From assembly GCA_913058255.1 (NCBI GenBank), contig CAJXQU010000017.1, positions 1 through 46,701 on the forward strand: a DNA stretch of 46,701 nt. Reading direction: 5' to 3'. The notes beneath the pieces are model-generated. The model was not told where the DNA came from and did no database searches. It worked only from the letters and a program-made list of their open reading frames with translations. Positions within the stretch are counted from its first letter, which is position 1. Each line of letters begins with the position of its first letter. The position numbers were made by a program, and so were the translations under genes. Shown piece by piece: positions 42,933 to 46,701 of this stretch. The stretch is from an uncultured Pseudomonadota bacterium. GTDB lineage: Bacteria; Pseudomonadota; Gammaproteobacteria; CAJXQU01.

Positions 42933-44243
42933 TTAACCTAGATGCTCAACACGAATGCGTGTGACAGTACCATTGATAGAATCCAGAGCTTCGATCAAAC
43001 TGATTGCTTCATTCATCGCTTGTTCCCTTACGATGTAAGTTAGAAATACGATAGGCACAAACCCAGCCCCTTCGGCTGGCTCTTGCTGTCTGATAGCTTC
43101 GATACTAATACCACCTTCAGCAAAAATTCCGGTGACTTCGGCCAACACGCCTGGACGCTCAACCGCATCCATTCGCAGATAATAAGCCGTTTTTATGTCA
43201 CCCATTGCAGCAATCGGAGTTTCTGACAATGAATCGGCTTGGAAAGCAAGGTGCGGCACACGGTTTTCCGGATCAGTCGTCAATACTCTAACGACATCCA
43301 CTATGTCCGCAACGACAGCTGAAGCAGTTGGATCAGCACCCGCCCCAGCTCCGTATTGTAATGTTGGTCCAACGGCATCACCTTTAACTAGCACAGCATT
43401 CATGACGCCATCAACATTTGCGATCAATCGGCGTTCAGGGATCAACGTAGGGTGTACACGCAACTCGATACCCACTTCTGTATCTTTCGCAATACCAAGG
43501 TGCTTAATGCGATACCCAAATTGTTCCGCATAAAAAACATCTTCACGCGTGATCTTGTCGATGCCTTCTTTATAAACTTTTTCGTATTGTAACGGGATAC
43601 CAAACGCAATTGAGGCCAAAATCGTTAATTTATGAGCGGCATCTGTACCATCGATATCAAAAGCCGGATCAGCTTCGGCATAACCTAGCGCCTGCGCTTC
43701 TTTTAAAACGTCAGCAAAATCACGGCCTTTGTCGCGCATTTCTGTAAGGATGAAATTTCCAGTTCCATTGATGATCCCAGCCAACCATTCTATGCGGTTG
43801 CCTGTTAAACCTTCACGCAAAGTTTTAATAATAGGAATTCCGCCCGCAACAGCCGCCTCAAAAGCAACCATCACGCCTTTATTCTGCGCAGCTTCAAAAA
43901 TTTCATTGCCATGAATAGCGATCAAGGCTTTGTTAGCCGTGACTATATGTTTACCGTTTTCAATCGCCGTTAAAACCAGTTCTTTAGACAGCTCAGTGCC
44001 ACCTATCAGCTCCGCAATAATATCTATATCAGGATGATTCACCAGCGCATGAGCATCCGTTGATAGCTCAATATCGTTTACACCACAAATACGATCTTTA
44101 TCCAACGTACGAGCGACCGCATGAGTAACACGTATTTCTCTACCTGCACGACGAGAGATTTCCGAAGCATTACGTTGCAAAACATTCACAACTCCTCCCC
44201 CGACTGTGCCCAATCCTAATAATCCAACTTTAACCGGTTCCAT
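42933..44243 (-). CDS. hom: Homoserine dehydrogenase
   Basis: 436 aa, monofunctional (no aspartokinase domain). NAD(P)-binding LLGLGTVGGGVV (8-19), substrate-domain signature AFEAAVAGGIPIIKTLREGL and GIINGTGNFILTEM, and Lys/Asp residues in AEADPAFDIDGTDAAHKL. A C-terminal ACT domain (about 350-430: YYLRMDAVERPGVLAEVTGIFAEGGISIEAIRQQ) suggests feedback control by threonine. First gene of hom-thrC. Confidence 0.96.
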   Translation of the reverse strand: MEPVKVGLLGLGTVGGGVVNVLQRNASEISRRAGREIRVTHAVARTLDKDRICGVNDIELSTDAHALVNHPDIDIIAELIGGTELSKELVLTAIENGKHIVTANKALIAIHGNEIFEAAQNKGVMVAFEAAVAGGIPIIKTLREGLTGNRIEWLAGIINGTGNFILTEMRDKGRDFADVLKEAQALGYAEADPAFDIDGTDAAHKLTILASIAFGIPLQYEKVYKEGIDKITREDVFYAEQFGYRIKHLGIAKDTEVGIELRVHPTLIPERRLIANVDGVMNAVLVKGDAVGPTLQYGAGAGADPTASAVVADIVDVVRVLTTDPENRVPHLAFQADSLSETPIAAMGDIKTAYYLRMDAVERPGVLAEVTGIFAEGGISIEAIRQQEPAEGAGFVPIVFLTYIVREQAMNEAISLIEALDSINGTVTRIRVEHLG

Positions 44244-44871
44244 TCATTCTTATCCTTTATTAAACATGTCATTAATGCCACGAATGACCTAACGGGTTCT
44301 TTGTCTTTTTTGTACTAGACAAAACGAACGAGATCTTTGCCATAAACCCAGAACTCGGTACAGAGTAAAACTAACGTTTTGGCTTTTATCAAAAGCTTAG
44401 TCAATGTTAACGATTTTAAAACCTTAGATAAGATCTCAAATAGGCACCTATCACTGTGCAACCAGAGTCCAAGCTCCCCAGCTAAATTCATAAATAGCGT
44501 CGCGTGTGGGAAACCTTCACTATGATCGAAGCGAGCCTTTAAACTGAGTTAAAACCGTTAAACATGAAAGTCTTTAATACTACCCCATAAAACCTTGCGT
44601 TGCAGCCATATACGCTTAAATTAAAGTCACTTACAGGAGTGTCAGAAGTCTAAAATCACTAACTTATAATAGGAAATTGAGGCCTTTCTAATATACGAGT
44701 GTTGGCAGGTACCGTTTGCCCCAAGAGTTGCTTTACTTCTTTACTCGCCTAAATTAGAACTAATTAACGAAGTTCTCGCTTAACAGAGAGTAAATTGAAG
44801 CTCCTAATTAGACATTGCAACGACCCACAACAATCATCACTCTAAACTGGCGTCAAGACAGGATGAGAAGT
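44244..44871. other. Unassigned 630-bp gap between metA and hom
   Basis: Both flanking genes read leftward, so this holds the hom-thrC promoter and the end of the metA transcript. I see no ORF with a ribosome site, no tRNA and no recognisable leader peptide rich in Thr/Ile or Met. GCTTTTATCAAAAGC (44382-44396) is a 6-bp stem with a 3-base loop about 140 bases upstream of hom. The rest looks like ordinary AT-rich spacer or a decayed gene. Confidence 0.35.
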
Positions 44872-45939
44872 TTATAGATCTAAAGGATTCTTGGGATCAA
44901 TATGCTCCATGAAAGGCAACCGTCTTAAATTATTTGTTAATTGGTAGACCTTTCCGATCCAATTATTAATCACCGCTTCAGCTGTATCATGCCAAGTATT
45001 ATCTATATTAGGGATGATTAGATGTTCAGGAAATTCTGGTACTTCGACACCATTCTCACGAGCGATCAAGATCTGCGCATGATACTCATCAAGAATAGCT
45101 TGATTCCGCAATGAAAAATAATTCTCAGGAAATGGTGGATATTGTTCTAGATCACCACTAATAAAATCACCAACTTCACGCTTATATTCTTTCAATAAAC
45201 TGATTTCGTCGTATTCTGGATGTCCTTGAAAAAAGACCTGTCGAAAGCCATCCTGACTAACTGCCAGATGAACCCCTGCCTCCCTACTCTCAGCTAAAAT
45301 CTTAAGATCAGCCTCGATAAACTGTTCACGAAAAACCTCATTAAAACGCGAGTGAGGAACATCGAAGCGCGTATTCACACCAGCGACGAGAGGATGCTTT
45401 TGATCTTTCACTCCGTGCGAATAAACCCCCCAACGCTTGCCAGCTGGCAAAGCCGTTCTCTTTTGGCCGTATTGATACTGCAAAACAGCATGTGTCGCCA
45501 GACAAGAAAAAAGTGTCGAGGTGACATTTTCGTAGGCCCACTCAACAACTTCACCCAAAGGCTTCCAAAATGTTTCATTGGATAGATCCTTTTCGGCAAC
45601 ATTAGCACCCGTAATAATCAATGCATCCAAACCCTTCTCTTTAATCTGATCAAAGGTTGAGTAATAATTTTCGACATGCTCTTTCCCCTCAGGGCTGCGC
45701 TCCAGCTCATCTAGGGTAAAAGGATGCACATAAAATTGAGCTATCTGATTGCTCTCGCCAATCAAACGAAAAAACTGTCGCTCGGTTGCCTGCAAAGCCT
45801 TATCAGGCATCATATTCAACAAGCCTATATGCAACTCTCTGATCTCTTGCTCTAATGCAAAATCAGCAGGCAAAATAGTCTCCCCATCTTGCTTCAGACG
45901 TTCAAATGTGGGTAAATTCGTATTCGCGACTAAAGGCAT
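44872..45939 (-). CDS. metA: Homoserine O-acyltransferase MetA
   Basis: 355 aa, MetA/HTS family, which acylates homoserine in the first committed step of methionine synthesis. Catalytic Cys146 in LFSCLATHAVLQY, His240 and Glu242 in FQGHPEYDEIS, and the ELHIGLLNMMPDKALQATERQFFRLIG opening are present. The residue that separates succinyl- from acetyl-CoA users (Gly versus Glu after T-G-A-P-x) is Ala115 here (TGANVA), so substrate choice is not settled; a small residue leans to succinyl. The C terminus is about 45 aa longer than E. coli MetA (309 aa). Starts 3 bp after the partial gene. Confidence 0.92.
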   Translation of the reverse strand: MPLVANTNLPTFERLKQDGETILPADFALEQEIRELHIGLLNMMPDKALQATERQFFRLIGESNQIAQFYVHPFTLDELERSPEGKEHVENYYSTFDQIKEKGLDALIITGANVAEKDLSNETFWKPLGEVVEWAYENVTSTLFSCLATHAVLQYQYGQKRTALPAGKRWGVYSHGVKDQKHPLVAGVNTRFDVPHSRFNEVFREQFIEADLKILAESREAGVHLAVSQDGFRQVFFQGHPEYDEISLLKEYKREVGDFISGDLEQYPPFPENYFSLRNQAILDEYHAQILIARENGVEVPEFPEHLIIPNIDNTWHDTAEAVINNWIGKVYQLTNNLRRLPFMEHIDPKNPLDL

Positions 45940-45942
45940 TGG

Positions 45943-46657
45943 TTACAAACTCTTCTCTATTAGATTCAAAAAGTCACCCTCATTTTCAACTGTCAGCATG
46001 TCCTCAGCCGAGATGGTATAGCCGTGTTTTTCTATAATCGCTTCATAACGTGGAATTCTAGCGTAAAATAATCGGGGGAAAATCCAACGTACAAAATCAT
46101 CCGGTTCAATCAGAGCAACATACTCGAGTTCTTTCTCTTTCAAATAAAGCGCTAGCTGTTCGTCTAAAAATTCTTCACGATAATATAATGGTTTTGGATT
46201 CAACTCAGCACGACGGATCAACTCTTTTTCATTATCTTTCGATGCTTGGATATAGATAAATAACGTGTGCTCAGCCAGCAACTCGATAGTTTCATCATCG
46301 TCCAACTCACACAAGCTACCACCGGCATCATTTATGAAATGATCATAGCCATAGATATCATGCGCCTTCTCAATAAAGCCAGGCACATCATGCATAGTCC
46401 GTAGCTCCGCATTATGGTGCAGGGCTTGACGCTTCTTAAACTCCCTCAGGCTTAGCCCACCAAGCTCAGGGTTGCCCAACTTACCGAGGAAAGTAGAAAC
46501 CGGCTTTAAATTATCGACCGTAAGATTATTGTTGATCTGAATCGAGTCCGACCGCAATAAATCCCGTAGAAAAGGGATCTGCATCGCCTGAAACTTTATA
46601 TTATCAAGGATCGGCTCATCTAAATAGCGAGTACCAATACGATAATCACAGGAATAA
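45943..46657 (-). CDS. Uncharacterised protein, 5' end missing at contig edge
   Basis: About 237 residues of real sequence, from YSCDYRIG to the end EGDFLNLIEKSL; the apparent start Met and the following five residues come from adapter sequence, so the true N terminus is lost. Visible segments are GYDHFINDAGGSLCELDDDETIELLAEHTLFIYIQ (a hydrophobic strand after an acidic loop, reminiscent of P-loop kinase-like folds), and DDFVRWIFPRLFYARIPRYEAI. No Walker A is in the visible part. I do not assign a family. The 3-bp gap before metA suggests cotranscription. Confidence 0.6.
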
Positions 46658-46701
46658 CTGTCTCTTATACACATCTGACGCTGCCGACGATCTACTCTGT
46701 G
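46658..46701 (+). other. Illumina Nextera adapter read-through (not genomic)
   Basis: CTGTCTCTTATACACATCT (46658-46676) is the Nextera transposon end, GACGCTGCCGACGA (46677-46690) continues the read-2-side adapter, TCTACTCT (46691-46698) equals the reverse complement of the i5 index AGAGTAGA (S504), and GTG begins the P5 tail. Known from the published adapter design. Translated leftward it yields the well-known false start MCIRDS. Confidence 0.97.

Noticed and set aside
46658-46674. ATG start of the last leftward ORF
   Set aside because: The start codon lies inside Nextera adapter sequence, so it is not a biological start.

Overview
The window reads as a stretch of a low-to-medium GC, flagellated, Gram-negative gammaproteobacterial chromosome. 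It opens inside a PQQ methanol dehydrogenase gene that looks like the lanthanide-type XoxF, so a methylotroph is likely. A Methylophaga-like marine methylotroph is my best guess, but the genus is not secure from sequence alone. Most of the window is ordinary chromosome: no rRNA, tRNA, CRISPR array, insertion sequence or phage module was seen. The last 44 bases are not genomic. They match the Illumina Nextera adapter with an i5 index, so the window ends at a contig edge.

Layout. 1-10.3 kb: the start of xoxF and a small Cys-rich periplasmic protein, an MscS-type channel, a small HExxH membrane protein, an orphan FliK-like protein, rsmJ, a stand-alone molybdopterin oxidoreductase, an NTF2-like protein, msrA, an exported unknown protein and a hexose-6-phosphate mutarotase. 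10.5-19.5 kb: a compact cellulose operon bcsA-bcsB-bcsZ-bcsC, with overlapping bcsB/bcsZ and bcsZ/bcsC junctions and no bcsD, Q, E, F or G beside it. 19.5-21.2 kb: hyi-glxR, which converts hydroxypyruvate/tartronate semialdehyde to glycerate. 21.2-24.1 kb: an ExeA/GspA-like AAA ATPase with a long acidic tail, paired with a GYF-like/transmembrane/pentapeptide-repeat protein. 24.2-25.6 kb: a FliK-like protein overlapping a tiny FlhB C-terminal-domain homologue. 25.7-28.6 kb: a TPR lipoprotein overlapping mrcB (PBP1B), which resembles the LpoP/PBP1B arrangement. 28.7-33.3 kb: a histone-H1-like protein, adk, a Mth938-like protein, rpoS and pgi.

33.3-41.0 kb is the most interesting part. Seven genes on one strand, mostly 2-26 bp apart, encode a sensor-less methyl-accepting protein, a STAS anti-anti-sigma factor, a receiver-PP2C-HATPase partner-switch regulator (HsbR/CrsR architecture), a single-domain receiver, a CheC-like phosphatase, a soluble triple-PAS histidine kinase, and a Ser/Thr kinase with a degenerate cyclic-nucleotide-binding domain. 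In Shewanella oneidensis the CrsR/CrsA pair of the same architecture controls sigma-S, and rpoS lies only about 2 kb beyond this operon. The locus is therefore a candidate integrated stress/lifestyle switch that combines two-component, chemotaxis-type, partner-switching and eukaryote-like kinase signalling. The chain of interactions is inference.

41.0-46.7 kb: thrC, hom and metA (aspartate-family amino acids, threonine and methionine branches) and the 3' part of an uncharacterised gene cut by the contig end. The two intergenic gaps here (about 400 and 630 bp) are unexplained apart from small hairpins. Upstream of xoxF, the leader can form a stem-loop whose loop pairs downstream, a possible pseudoknot.
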